In this document: positions 11,395 through 22,569 of the stretch, in pieces | How the letters are laid out: every line of letters starts with the position of its first letter | How positions within the stretch are numbered: the first letter of the stretch is position 1 | DNA from: Dryomyza anilis | Taxonomy: Eukaryota; Arthropoda; Insecta; Diptera; Dryomyzidae | Direction of reading: 5' to 3' | Assembly (NCBI GenBank): GCA_951804985.1 | Contig: OX638132.1 | Location: 22,511,989-22,575,988 of the forward strand | Length of the DNA stretch: 64,000 nt | Translations under genes and position numbers: made by a program | Notes under the pieces: generated by a model | Database searches by the model: none | Told to the model about the DNA's origin: nothing | Seen by the model: only the letters and a program-made list of their open reading frames with translations

Positions 11395-12881
11395 TAGGGA
11401 TGTCAATCCCGGACTATTTTTCAATCCCGAAATTTCGGGACTAAAAAATTTGAATCCCGGGATCCCGGGATTAGTCCCGGGATTTAAAAAAATAATAGCA
11501 AAGACATAAAATAACCATATCTGTGTTTAAATAATAAACAATTATAATGCTTAAGTCAAACAAAAGTCATATTTTCAAATGCATCTGTTTTCAGGTTGGG
11601 TATTCAAATATGGTATACTAAATCCGCGATACCAGTTGATCATTAAACATTTTTTAATACTTTTTATTTAAAATTAGTACAAAATATAAAAAAATAGTAC
11701 AAATATAAGAAAATTAAAATTTTGAATGAACAACAAAATTTGTTATTGGGATATTGGTTTTTTGTGGAAAACAATATTTTATAAAAAAAAATATAATTTT
11801 AAAAAAATAAATAGTTTTAAAAATTTTGAAATATTTGAACTTTTAATTTCAAAATTATTTAAGTTGTATGTGATTTAACCGGTTATTGCAACCAAATCTC
11901 AAACGACGAAGTTGACTTGTTCATGGGCAATAACTATTTCAATTTTTATTCAATGGCTGTTTAGTCTTTTTATAAAAAAAAGTTTGTTTTTAAATGCAGT
12001 GAAAAATGCAAAAATAATAAATTGCATTTTTCTCTAAAACATTACGTATACGGAAAAAACTAAAAACGCAGTTCGAATCAGTACATTAAAATAATATAGG
12101 CATGATATGAGAAAATGATTGCCGAACAGTGTTATTAGTCGAAAGTGACGTAATTTTTAAAAATGTGTGAATTTGTTCAAAGTCAAAAAGCATGTAATTC
12201 ATTATTATTTACGTCAGTGTTTTAAGATTTTAGTCCATTAAATCCAAGGATTGAAACCGTAATCGAAACCGTTATACGAAAATCAGAAATAAACCGTTTC
12301 GGTTTTATACCAGTTTAAAACGGTTTTTAAAAAAGCATAAAAAGAAACAGGAAAACATGTTTTATTTTATATAGAAGATCTTAAGTACAAGGCATGTTTA
12401 ATGTAATTTAATAAAATTTTGAATTCCCAAAATAAAAATTTTTTCTTGTACAATTTTCGGCGAGCTAGACTAAGCTTATGTCCCATAGTGCAATGTTAAG
12501 TTATTTGAAAAATATGGAATTAAAAGAAATTTTATACAAAAACCGAAATCTAAACCGAAACCGTAACTTGGAACCGGTATACTGAAACCGTTTCGTAATA
12601 AAAACCTAAAACTGAAACCAAAACGCGGAAAAAACCGAAATCGAAACCGTTATTCGTTTAGGTTTCAAACCTTGATTAAATGTTAGATTTACTTTTTCAC
12701 AAAATGTGTACACAAACATTGAAAGACTTTTGAATAAACTATTAAAAATTGATCTACTAGCGTTTTTTGTAATCCCGAAAATCCCGGGATTTAACGATGA
12801 TCCCGGGATGAGTTTTTCGGGACTGATTTGACTCAAATCCCGGGATCCCGGGATCCCGGGATCCCGGGATTGACATCCCTA
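11395..12881. mobile_element. Non-autonomous hAT-type element with perfect 8-bp target duplication
   Basis: It starts TAGGGATGTCAATCCCGG and ends CCGGGATTGACATCCCTA. The flanks GTACGCAA (11387-11394) and GTACGCAA (12882-12889) are identical. An 8-bp duplication with short ends of the YAGGGATG type is diagnostic of the hAT superfamily. Sub-terminal arrays of 'atcccggg' occur at both ends (four in a row at 12837-12870), as hAT sub-terminal binding repeats do. The 1487-bp interior is AT-rich without a transposase frame and contains a second, nested hAT-like element (12245-12674). Part of the interior also occurs at 1625-1795. Confidence 0.9.
12245..12674. mobile_element. Second hAT-like element nested in the first
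   Basis: The ends are CAAGGATTGAAACCGTAATC and, inverted, CAAGGTTTGAAACCTAAACG. The flanks ATTAAATC (12237-12244) and ATTAAATG (12675-12682) match at 7 of 8 bases. The interior repeats 'accgaaacc' and 'ggttt' words on both strands and encodes nothing. Being inside the 11395-12881 element, it arrived later. Confidence 0.75.
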
Positions 12882-12889
12882 GTACGCAA

Positions 12890-14574
12890 CAGCTCAATGA
12901 GCCAATACCTAGTATTTATAAAATTATTTTGGGATTTAAAAAAATAATTGAAACAAAAACTTTATAAATCAGCAATAGCTATTGGTGGTAATGAAAATAT
13001 CGAATATAATCGATATGGAACATTATAAATTAGAGGATTTAAATAAATTATTTAAGTTAAAATAAATTTTTTTAATGTTGTAATTATTTAAAATTTGTTG
13101 AAATAGTCAAAACAACACATTTTTTGTGAGCCCAATGCATGCGCATTTTTAATATTCAATTTTTTTTTAAAATAGGATTTTCAAAAAAGGAGTTTTTATT
13201 AATTTACTTTACCCTCTGAAAACACATGAAAAATCAGTTCCACAGATGCATAAACTAGGCCTACAATTAAAAATGGCCTAAATTGAAAATCATTTATAAT
13301 CCCATAAATAAGCCCACAAACATGGCGTTTCCCGGAGAGTTACCATCTTAAAACTACTTTGTTAGGCTCTTAAGTTTCAAATGTACAAATTAAATAAATA
13401 ATTTCACTTCCGCCGACAAAGTTTAATTTATTTAATGACTCTCCGTATAATTTTATAAATGAACTGAACAATTTAGTAATCACAAAACAAAGCAGAAGCC
13501 CTATAATTCAATAACCAAAACTAGTTTGAGCAGGTCTCACTAAATCTAGATTTAGTTCTATAAACTGTGACCCAATTTCAAGTGTGGACATGTTGCGGTC
13601 ACAGGAGTGGCGTTGACAGGGGTGGAAATGCGAGAGCACATATAATGCGGTTTCCAATAAGGTCAACCATACACGTTGTACAACTGCATTAGCCGAAAAC
13701 ATAACGCCAACTGTAACTGACAACTAATTTATCAAATTGATTTTAATTCCAGCCATGACTTGGAAATATCCTAAAATAGTGTGTGGTTATGTTATCTCTA
13801 TAAAACACACAATAAAAAGTGCATCTACAATTTGTTTATAATTTTCGTGCAATGTTCTTTATCATTCCATCTACTAGGGTCACATAAACAGACAGCCTGA
13901 CATACACACACATGCTTATATACTAATTATATTGGTACACGCACCAAGTACATAATATAGAATATTAATACTTGCCTTAAAAGGAAATTTCCTTCCTGTT
14001 TTCTCACAGGAAATCACCAACAACAAAGAAATATTCAGCAATCGAAACAGCAAAAAAACACTTTCTTTGTCAACAAATTAACTGCAATAATTTGAGCATT
14101 TAATTAAAACTTTTAATTGTATAATTAATCGTCTGCATAAGCAAAACATTAAATTAAAAATATTTCTTAAACAATGATCGCAGACCCATCAACGAACACG
14201 AACGACGGGCGTAAAAATAGTGATGGCTTTTTTATGGGTACCCAATACTTTGTATTCGATATTTGTTCGTGTATTGATATCGAATACTTTTATTGAGAAA
14301 ATTCCCAATAAACAAAATTACCGTTAACGGTACCGAATTAGGGAATACGATTCGCTCTTCTGAAAACGATACAATAAAGCGGAACATCGAAACGTATTTC
14401 GAACCAATTGTGTTCTGACGGTACGTTGTATGAGAATTCTGTTCAATTAAAATACATAACGAATAAAAAAAAGAAAATAAAAACCATTTTTTATTCAAAT
14501 TAAATAAATTTGTCGACAACCCAAATATAGATGTATAGAATAGTATTGGTTTATTATTTTATTAGTCGTTATTT
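12890..14574. other. Intergenic, no gene recognised
   Basis: AT-rich, with scattered simple sequence. A 71-codon minus-strand frame at 13508-13723 has no recognisable domain and poor start context. Bases 14230-14420 carry 'atcgaatac' and 'gtattcgat' words on both strands, like other dispersed repeats here. The last part is the 3' flank of the GMC gene. Confidence 0.4.
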
Positions 14575-17501
14575 TTAACTTGATTTTCTTGTTCCTTTTT
14601 TTAATATCATTGTGGCACCTCGTACTGCAACGCCTACCAATATAGAGTTGGGGTTGCCAGATATCGGCGTGGGTAACACCGAAGCATCAACGATGCGTAA
14701 GTTTTCAATACCATGTACTCTAAAGAAAGGATAAACAATCAATATTAATAAAATTGTAATAAATAAGTGATTGTTGAGGCAAGGGCTGAATAATTCACAT
14801 TCGATTAAAATTAAAATATTTATGAAAAAAAAACGAAATTCGGAACGGATTTAAATTTAAAAATAATTTTGAATTTAAACTTTCATAAAAAACTTAATTA
14901 AGGCATGCATAGCTACTTAAGCAAAAACAAATATAAATGTTAAAACATTAAAACACACACCGCAATTGCTCATCCACCACACTGTCTGCCGTAGAGTTTC
15001 CCATCGCGCAGCTGCCACCCGGATGATGCGACGATAAGCCGACATGCCGCAGGACACATTCCAGATATCGATCGGACGGCGCATTCAACTGAAAATCCCG
15101 CTCGAAAGGACCAAAGTTCTCGCAAGCGATAATGCGCGGCCAATGAATACGTGGACGTAGTGCGGAAAACGCATGCGAGGTCACCAATTGTACAGTTGCT
15201 CGCACGCCTCTAATCATGCAGCTGACGTCATCGCCAATGCTGAGGTAGTTCGGATCGATAAGCGGATTGCGACGCATACTTGCACTGCCAATGAGAACAG
15301 TGCCGCGTGAGCGTGGTTGCAGACAGGTCGAGATCATTACGAAACCCTCCTGCGTGGCGTTATGATAACGCGGAAATAACGCGCGAAATTCGGCACGTTT
15401 AAAGTTGGAAATGGACATGAGTGCACTCTCGTCTATGGCGCCGGCAGCGAACAGCGTCACACCAAATTGATTTGAAGAAATTGGTGCTGCCGCCACATGG
15501 CCAAGTACTCCAAAATTGCCCAGATGACCGCTGCCGCCGCCAAAGACATAACCCAACAAACTAATAGGATCCAGCAGCGCACGTTGATTCAGGGTCGGAC
15601 CGACGACGTCGATGGACACGAACAGCGGAAGATTCAGATGATCGTGCAGATTGTAGCCTACGCGCGGCAAATCATGTTGCACCTTTAGCTTTAGCGGCTG
15701 TAACAACTTGGTGTCACCAATGCCGGAGACCTGTAACAATTGCGGCGTTTGGTAAGCGCCTGCCGCTAATATGATTTCCCGTCGCACGTGAATTTCAAAT
15801 CGTCGCTCCTGTCCGTCATCAGCATTCTTGATACCGACGTTGACGCTGATCACGCGTTTGACGCCTGCTTGACTAACGGTCAAGCGGAGACTTCTGGTCA
15901 ATGCATTGGTCATAATCTTGAGATTTCGTTGCTTTAGCAGCGGCTGCAAAAAGCGTTGATAAACACTCCAGCGTTGACCGTTCTTGATGTTATAGCGTGC
16001 CCGTCGAAAATGCCAGGATTTTTGATCGAATTCGCTGTGCGCCTCATCGAAAGCCGCTGCAAGTTTTGAGTAGGTTTTTTCTATTTCCAGCATTTCGTGC
16101 GACTTCGCAAAGCCTGCATCCAGAAAGGGTTTCACGGCCGCCCAACGCCAATCGCTTAAATTGTAGTCGACAGCCCACTTGTCGAAGTCAGAAGGTTCGC
16201 CGTCAAAGTGCAACATGTAGTTAAGTTGCGCAGATCCTCCGAGACCCTTGCCACGTGGCAGACACTGACGCTGTGTGCAGAAGTGTTTAGATATTTAAAT
16301 GAAGGCTGCGACTGATGCACCCACCTGATCATTGAGTCCGCGCGAACTGTACCGCTGCGGCACCGAGAGAAACGACCAGTCGTTGAGACCTTTCTGCTGA
16401 AAGGTTGTTAGCAGCGGTATTTTACTCAGATATCCAAATTGGCTGCCCGCCTCCAGCAGTAGCACCGTCGCATTTGAATGTTTGGCCAGCAGTGAGGCTA
16501 CAACACTGCCGCAAGTGCCAGCACCAACTAAAATTTATAAAAATCAAAAATATATTTAATACATTTGTTTTAAAACAAGAACAACCAGAGATGGTTGGAA
16601 AGTATTAGAGCCTTTAAAATCATTGCAGTTGCAAAAATTTTACACTAACATGAATTAAAAAAAATTGAAATCTATCCGCAACTTGTTTACTGCCAGATAC
16701 ATTTGAAGCATAACGTTTATTTTTAAAGGTTCTGTAATATTTTAAAAATTCAAAAGTCGGTTTAATGTTAATAACTACTTAGCGTTTCGAAAAATTGCAT
16801 AAACATTAACATTGCATAAACATTAATTTAAAACAAAATTATTTTGCTATTGTCGCTGTAGAAGTAACCATTCACAATATAACTATTTTCTGAATGCATG
16901 AATTTTAATTTTTTGGACAGTTCCACAATAAAAAAACAGTTTTTAAACTAAAATCAGAAATATATAACTGATATCTAAATCAGAAATAAACCGAATTTGG
17001 TTTAATTTTTAAGTAATTCGTTTTTATTTGTTGTGTGAGTAAACAATATATTTTCTGTTTAAGACATTCAAAAAAGAAACCGTATACAAAAACCAAAATC
17101 GTAACTCGGACCGGAATACCTAACCCACTTTGTTAAAAAATTAAAGTCGAGACGAGGGAGAAAACATATGTTTTAATACTTTCTATTTCAGAATTCAGTC
17201 GTTGTATAGTACAACTTCAAACCCAATATTGAAAACAAATTCGATAGTAATTTAACATTGTTGCACAACTTTTGGCAGTTTTGAATTATAGTCAGCACTC
17301 ACCTACAACATAGTCAAATATGTAATCGTCGCCTGGAGGTAATTCATTGGGTAAATGTTGTTGCAGCAGTGCAGCGAGCAGTAGCCACAATATAGCTGAA
17401 CAGGCGCACACTATCGATCCAACTATTAAGATCTCTGTAGTTCAAAAAAACAATTAAATGCTCTTTTTTTTAAACAAATAATACAAACTTGGAAACTGCA
17501 T
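14575..17501 (-). CDS. GMC oxidoreductase (glucose-dehydrogenase-like, FAD), 600 aa, five exons
   Basis: Coding exons: 17501-17489, 17434-17303, 16527-16325, 16270-14961 and 14719-14575. All introns are GT..AG and the phases close to 601 codons. The N-terminus MQFPK is followed by a hydrophobic segment (about 6-28), read as signal peptide or anchor. The FAD Rossmann motif is GAGTCG at 50-55 (usual form GAGSAG), followed by LLLEAG. The GMC signature PRGKGLGGSAQLNYML falls near 121-136. The C-terminal flavin/catalytic region has HPGGSCAMG with His532 and VDASVLPTPISGNPN with Asn577, the positions of the catalytic His and His/Asn pair. The family oxidises alcohols or sugars. Flies carry many paralogues, and I cannot say which one this is or its substrate. 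The third intron upstream (16528-17302) contains CCGAAACC-type repeat words. The next gene upstream, RLP24, ends 430 bp away. Confidence 0.93.
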
Positions 17502-17930
17502 CGTTGTTTTGAACGCTTTTAACAATTATTATAAAATCTAAATACGAAATTTGCGCAGAACTAAATAATGAAAGAACGTAGATAAAACTGGCCACGAAAC
17601 CACTCTACCCACTGACAACTCATGCACAAATCCAATTAAAGTGACAACATAGATATGGTGAGGGTGGCTTTTTCGTGACGGATTAAGTTAGAAAAATACA
17701 AGCAAAACCAAGCACCCAGCAAAATAAGCCACATTATCTACTGAACAAAAATTAATACAAACATTTAGTTTAAAGATCACATTAAATTTATATTGTTGTC
17801 TGCTGGTGCAACACATGTGCAAACCAAGAAAGAAAAATACACACGCATGAAAACTTAGTGAAAATAATTTAAAACATCATTTTAACTAAAAAAAAAAAAG
17901 AAAACCTATAACTAAAAACACGTCCATCAT

Positions 17931-18617
17931 TTACGCCTTCAACTTTGGCAAATCCTCCATGTCCATGTCGCCCGCCTCGAGACGCTTCTCCAACTCGCGT
18001 GCATCCACATATGTAATCTCCTCCTCTGGCAGATCCTCCTCCATGAGTGCCTCCGCCTCGGCTTCCTCCTTGGCGCGACGTTCCTTCAGACCAGCAGCCG
18101 GCGAGCGTATAAGTGAAATATTGCGCTGCACGTCCTTGACATCCATTTGAATCTCAACCTCGCGTCCCTTGCGTAGACGTTCCATGACGAAGTGTCCCTG
18201 GCGACGCTCCTTGATGTCTGTGACCTTCTTGATGGCCTCCAGCGTCTTCTGCCACATTTCGCGATTGTATTTGACGGGCACATTGCGTCGCTTCTCGAAC
18301 TCAAAACTGGGATCGATGGCGAGCTCTTTGCCGGCTGCCTTACGGAAAGCCTTGGTCCATCGCACCTTGCGTGGATTCTTCTTGCGCTTGAAGGCCTTGT
18401 GGCATTTGCCGCGGCAGAACTTGAAAATCTGAAAAATAAAACCAAATGAAAAATTTCCAAAAATATGCAGAAATTACGCAGCAAAGTAACGCGTGACGTC
18501 ACAACAAACAATTGACGCATTTTTCTTTTCACTTACCTTGCAGTCGTTTCTTACGAAATGCATTCCATGTCCAGGATATATTTTGCTGGAGCAAAAATAG
18601 CACGTTTCAATGCGCAT
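17931..18617 (-). CDS. RpL24-like: Ribosome biogenesis protein RLP24 (RpL24-like / RSL24D1), 192 aa
   Basis: Exons 18617-18537 and 18428-17931 (donor TGCAAG|GTAAGT, acceptor TTTTTCAG|ATTTTC, phase 0). MRIETCYFC opens the L24e zinc ribbon with cysteines 6, 9, 32 and 36. The block [19 protein letters not shown] (45-63), FEFEKRRN and an acidic C-terminal tail (from about 150) follow the RSL24D1/Rlp24 pattern rather than ribosomal L24 itself. The protein occupies the L24 site on nuclear pre-60S particles and is exchanged for L24 in the cytoplasm after action of an AAA ATPase. 192 aa is the expected length for flies. The coding part is GC-richer than its surroundings, as expected of a conserved highly expressed gene. 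Confidence 0.96.
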
Positions 18618-18760
18618 TTTTTTTGCCGAATTTTATCGAATAATTTAATAAAATTCAACAAAAATGTATTTAGCGCGTGCACGTGTGTTTTTCTTCTCTG
18701 AACGATGACAGTTAAAAGAACTACTTAAAAAAAAAAAAAACAAATGGCAAATAGCAAATA

Positions 18761-19392
18761 GCGTCATCTACACGATGCAGCAGTATTGTTCCAAAATCGT
18801 ACCGTGTGGATGCTACAAATGACTCGTTTAGCGGCATCAACACGGCACTACATGTAGTACAACTCGATTGGATTGTACCAAAATCGTACCGTGTGGATGC
18901 TACTAACGATTCGTTTGACGACAGATTGGATGAAGTAAAAAATTATGACTTTTTCGCTGGTCTGTCGAGCAGATTGTATCTTGTGGACGCAAACCCGTTC
19001 AAATTCGGGTTGCTTTTCATTCGAGAGCAGGGCTCTAATCACGTATGACGATAATCGTCTTACGATATCGTTTAGACGATAGTCTTACTTAATCAAAAAC
19101 GATAAAGTTTTATGACTATCGATCGTATTTAAGTTACGTGATGAGAGCCCAGTTTTTGACGAGTGCACAACGCAGGTAGGAAAATTTCAAACATCAAATG
19201 CTGCCTTTTTGCGAGATTTTTTAGTGTATTGTACAAATTCATGAGCCATCGCGATCGACCTGAATGATCGACCTTGAATGATGCGAAATAATGAAGTCTG
19301 CCAAGCAGGTTGTACCGTCTGAAAGCAAAACAAAAAGTTCAGTTATTTTCCCTCCAACTAAGTTGTACAATGAGTTGCATCGTGTACGCCAC
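18761..19392. mobile_element. Inverted-repeat element family C, copy 2, interrupted
   Basis: It starts GCGTCATCTACACGATGCAG and ends ATGAGTTGCATCGTGTACGCCAC, with TA outside both ends (18759-18760 and 19393-19394). The interior shares 'accgtgtggatgctac', 'gcttgacagac'-type and 'gtacaac' words with copy 1 at 5543-5918. The block 'aaaatcgtaccgtgtggatgc' is present twice (near 18792 and 18879). It carries a nested palindrome at 19030-19150. It lies about 145 bp upstream of the RLP24 start codon, in or next to its promoter. Confidence 0.7.
19030..19150. mobile_element. Small palindromic element nested in family C copy 2
   Basis: 121 bp with the end GGGCTCTAATCACGTA and its inverse TACGTGATGAGAGCCC. 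The centre holds 'acgataatcgt' and 'cgtttagacgatag' words, so nearly all of it folds. It is absent from the related copy at 5.5 kb, which supports a later insertion. The target duplication is unclear. Confidence 0.6.
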
Positions 19393-19490
19393 TAAATAGA
19401 AAATTGTCAAAAACCGTGTTGCTACTATTAGTATATTTCCTCAAAAACAGTGAATTCTTGATCTCCTTGTGTATTTTTTGTGTATCATTT

Positions 19491-19790
19491 AGCGTATTCA
19501 CAGTTCATCGTATTTTAGTACACGTCAATTGCTGTTGCATCCCTTATAAAAGTGAAATACTACAAATGTTGTATTTGAGAATAGCCCTGAGGCGTGTTTT
19601 TGGTGTCGTATTTTGTGAAATGAAGTAAAATTGTGAAATTGAAGACAAATAGTGCACAAAATGTTAATTTATTTCTTTTTCTTTTCAAATCGAGGAATAT
19701 TTATGATAATTTAAAAAATCAGCTGTATTTATTTGACGAAATATTTTAACAAGCAGAAAACTGGGGATCACAGTTCAATTGCCGTACGAT
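19491..19790. mobile_element. MITE family D, copy 1 (AGCGTATTCACAGTT ends), 3' truncated
   Basis: It starts AGCGTATTCACAGTTCATCG and continues through the family core ('gtgaaattgaagacaaatag', 'aacaagcagaaaa', 'cacagttcaattgccgtac'), then loses the right terminal repeat. Better copies are at 30827-31195 and 58244-58642. The short plus-strand ORF here is inside the element and does not resemble a known protein. Confidence 0.75.
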
Positions 19791-19825
19791 AAATTGGGGA
19801 TACGATGTATCACAATTCATTGCTA

Positions 19826-20736
19826 CACCGAGAGAAAAACGTAGTTAACTATTTCCTAGTTTTCGTAATCAATTGAAAATTCAAGTTAAGCGACTACGTT
19901 TCAATTTAACAACTACGACGTAGGTTATAAAAAACACATTTTAAAAATCGAAAATACAAATTGTCACAATTGTTTTTTTATTATATTATTCAACCGTCAT
20001 GATTGTTGCATCAAAATCAACGTTGGTCTCAAGCAACGTCTCAAGTAAGTTATAAAATTAAATATAATGGCGTGATGCCGACAATTAATGCATATATGTT
20101 TGCAGGGCTTTTTTTCCACAGGTGGAAGAAGCTTTTAGTAATCTTCAGCAGTAGAGGCAGCCGCATAGAAGATGCCGCAAAGAGCAGCGCGTATCTTACT
20201 ACAGGTGACTGTTTAAAATCCGACTAGGGCATCATCGATGGCCCCAAACTGCTGACTGAATTTCCCAAAGGTGTGTGCAGTAAAGAGCTGCAGCTTGACG
20301 CCAATATAAATGACTGCAGCTTCATTTGCAAACTTGTATTGAACACTACAACGTTTGTCCTTTAATGGGCTACTCAACGGTTGGCGTTTCAATGGCGGCA
20401 CTTGCGATGTGTTACTCGCAATGTGAAATGAAATGTGGATCGCGGTTGTTTTGATAATTTTGTAAATATTCGTAAAAAGTTTTTTGTTTTTAAATATAAG
20501 AAAAAAAATAAATAGAAAAAACATGACATCTAATTTTTTAAATTATGAACTAATCAAAACTGACTATGGCGTAGTTGATCAAAAATATTTTTTATAACTA
20601 TGTCAAAGTTGAACATAACTACGTCGAAGTAAATTTCCAAACGTAGTTAGAATCGACTACGTTTCATTGTCGGAGGATTTTCATTCACGTCGTAGTGGAA
20701 AACGTAGTTATAAATAACTACGTTTTGCTCTCGGTG
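19826..20736. mobile_element. TA-flanked inverted-repeat element (CACCGAGAG ends) with GC-rich core
   Basis: The left end CACCGAGAGAAAAACGTAGT and the right end ACGTTTTGCTCTCGGTG are inverted, and TA flanks both sides (19824-19825 and 20737-20738). Sub-terminal 'actacgt', 'acgtagtt' and 'gactacg' words are reiterated on both arms (19860-19925 and 20565-20725). The 911-bp element has a markedly GC-richer centre (about 20105-20420) that looks like captured exon sequence. No transposase is present. A TA duplication suggests IS630/Tc1/mariner-type mobilisation; this is an inference. Confidence 0.75.
20228..20365 (+). pseudogene. Possible captured gene fragment inside the TA-flanked element
   Basis: An open frame of 45 codons, beginning GIIDGPKLLTEFPKG and ending in TAA, has protein-like composition and third-position GC, unlike the AT-rich arms. 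Upstream, 'ctcaagtaagtt' (20041-20052) looks like a splice donor and 'tttttttccacag' (20108-20120) like an acceptor; the intervening block 20121-20200 is also GC-rich. I do not recognise the protein. An antisense frame over 20213-20524 is equally open, so the coding strand is not certain. Confidence 0.35.
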
Positions 20737-21183
20737 TACACAATATCACAATTCATCGTATGCACATTTCATCGTAACGCAATTTATCTTATCATAATTC
20801 ATGAACAGTGCATACGGTGAATTGTATTCAATGAAATGTGATACGTTGAATTGTGTCTGATCATAATATAAAATTTCTGTAAACTCGAAAATGCATCACT
20901 ACACTTGTCCCAAAAAGTTTTGGAAGCACTGCAGGCAAACAGCTGCTTGTTGTGACGTGTGACTTTTGACGTTTGCAGTTAAAATCGAATGTTTTTTTTT
21001 GCGACACGGTTTTGCAATTACTTGAAAGCTATTCAAATTTAAATTAATTAAATTTCGGAGTTATTGCTAAAATTCAGTATATTTTAAAGTACACATTACC
21101 GTTCCACATAATACCCGTCCACATACCATGCAAATAACATTTATTCATTCTTGGGGAGCTGACCATCACGTAGTCCATAATCA
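20737..21183. other. Upstream region of the apyrase gene
   Basis: Bases 20738-20860 repeat 'cacaattcatcgta' and 'acaattcat' words, a relic of the repeat into which the TA-flanked element inserted. From about 20900 to 21183 the sequence is unique and should hold the promoter and 5' UTR; no TATA box or other core element could be fixed with confidence. Confidence 0.4.
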
Positions 21184-22569
21184 ATGAGTTTCCTCGGTCG
21201 CACGACACCAAGCTCGAGTCAATACAACTATCGCAATCTTGAGAGCTTGGACATAAACACACCCAAAAGCAGTCACCCGCATCAGTCCTCCGTGATGTAT
21301 ACGCGCGATTGGCGCACAGCGTTACGAACGCCTCCCACATATCGCATAGGCAATCGCACTTTTCGATTCAATTATCACTTTGCGCTGCTCATACTGGGCA
21401 TCCTTGGTCTTTTCGTCTTTTTTTTCTACGTGAAGACCGATTCGGCGTCGTCTTCGGATGCAGCCTGGATTAAGGCCAACACTGTAGGCTCAACATCTAG
21501 CAGTAGCGTCATTCGAAATGGTGATGCCTCAGTATTTAATGCGACCTATCCGCTGACACCGCCTCTGGTGGCGCGAAATGGAGTTGTTTCTTATCGCATA
21601 GCCATGGTCGCCGATTTGGACACCGGCTCCAAGTTTGTAAAAACCGATGGCAGCACCGTGTGGCGCAGCTACCTCAAGAAGGGCTACTTACAGTATGCGG
21701 GATCGGCGGGCGAGCTCAAAATCAAGTGGGACTCGGGTGAACCGACGCTGCTCGAGTCTAGTTTTGCGCTCAAGGATCGTGGCATGGAGCTCTCCGAGTT
21801 GGTGACCTTCAATGGGCGCCTACTCACGTTCGATGATCGCACGGGCCTTGTCTATGAGCTGGTCAACGACAAGCCGCTGCCGTGGGTCATACTGCTCGAT
21901 GGCAATGGACACAATGCGAAGGGCTTCAAGGCGGAATGGGCGGCAGTCAAGGGACAAACGCTCTACGTGGGCTCCATGGGCAAAGAGTGGACGACGTGTA
22001 TGGGCGACTTTGAGAACGAGAATCCAATGTTTGTGAAGGCTATAACGTCCGACGGCGCTGTGCGCTCACTCGACTGGAGTTTCAACTACAAACTGCTGCG
22101 CGAGGAGTCGCAGCAGATCAGCTGGCCGGGCTACATGCTGCACGAGAGTGGTGTCTGGTCGGAGTTGCATCAACGGTGGTTCTTTCTGCCACGGCGATGT
22201 TCGAAAGAAAAGTATTAAAAATCAAATTTTATTTATTTTAAATTGAATTTACTAATTCTACTATTGATCAGATACAACGAAACGCGCGACGAGTACAACG
22301 GCTGCAATGTTTTAATTTCAGCCGATGAGCGCTTTACCAAAATCCATACAGTTCCTTTAGATCCGCTGAACACGCAGCCTACACATGGCTTCTCCAGCTT
22401 CAAATTTGTACCCGGCACCGATGATCGCATTATTGTGGCCCTCAAGTCGGAGGAGCTGAACGGCAAGACCGCTACATTCATAACTGCCTTCGATACGACG
22501 GGCAAAACGTTGCTGCACGAGCAGCGCATAGACAGCGAATTTAAATACGAGGGTTTTGAGTTTATTTAG
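21184..22569 (+). CDS. Apyrase, calcium-activated nucleotidase (CANT1 family), 441 aa
   Basis: Exons 21184-22211 and 22272-22569 with a 60-bp intron (donor GAAAA|GTATTA, acceptor TTGATCAG|ATAC); the junction restores RRCSKEKYNETRDE. Residues 66-83 (FALLILGILGLFVFFFYV) form one membrane anchor after a basic cytoplasmic tail, so it is a type II membrane protein with a lumenal catalytic domain. The apyrase domain runs from about residue 125 to the end, with family blocks VADLDTGSK, GMELSELVTFNGRL, DDRTGL, LDGNGHNAKGFKAEWA, GSMGKEWT and a C-terminal KYEGFEFI. CANT1 enzymes hydrolyse UDP, GDP and UTP in the ER/Golgi in a calcium-dependent way and support glycosylation. The Drosophila counterpart is, I believe, CG5276. 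It is the only clear plus-strand gene in the window and converges on Exd2. Confidence 0.95.

Noticed and set aside
13508..13723. 71-codon minus-strand frame
   Set aside because: No domain, no conserved motif and no suitable start context; likely chance.
20213..20524. 103-codon minus-strand frame in the TA-flanked element
   Set aside because: No recognisable domain. It overlaps the plus-strand frame in the same GC-rich block; I kept the block as a possible captured fragment without deciding the strand.
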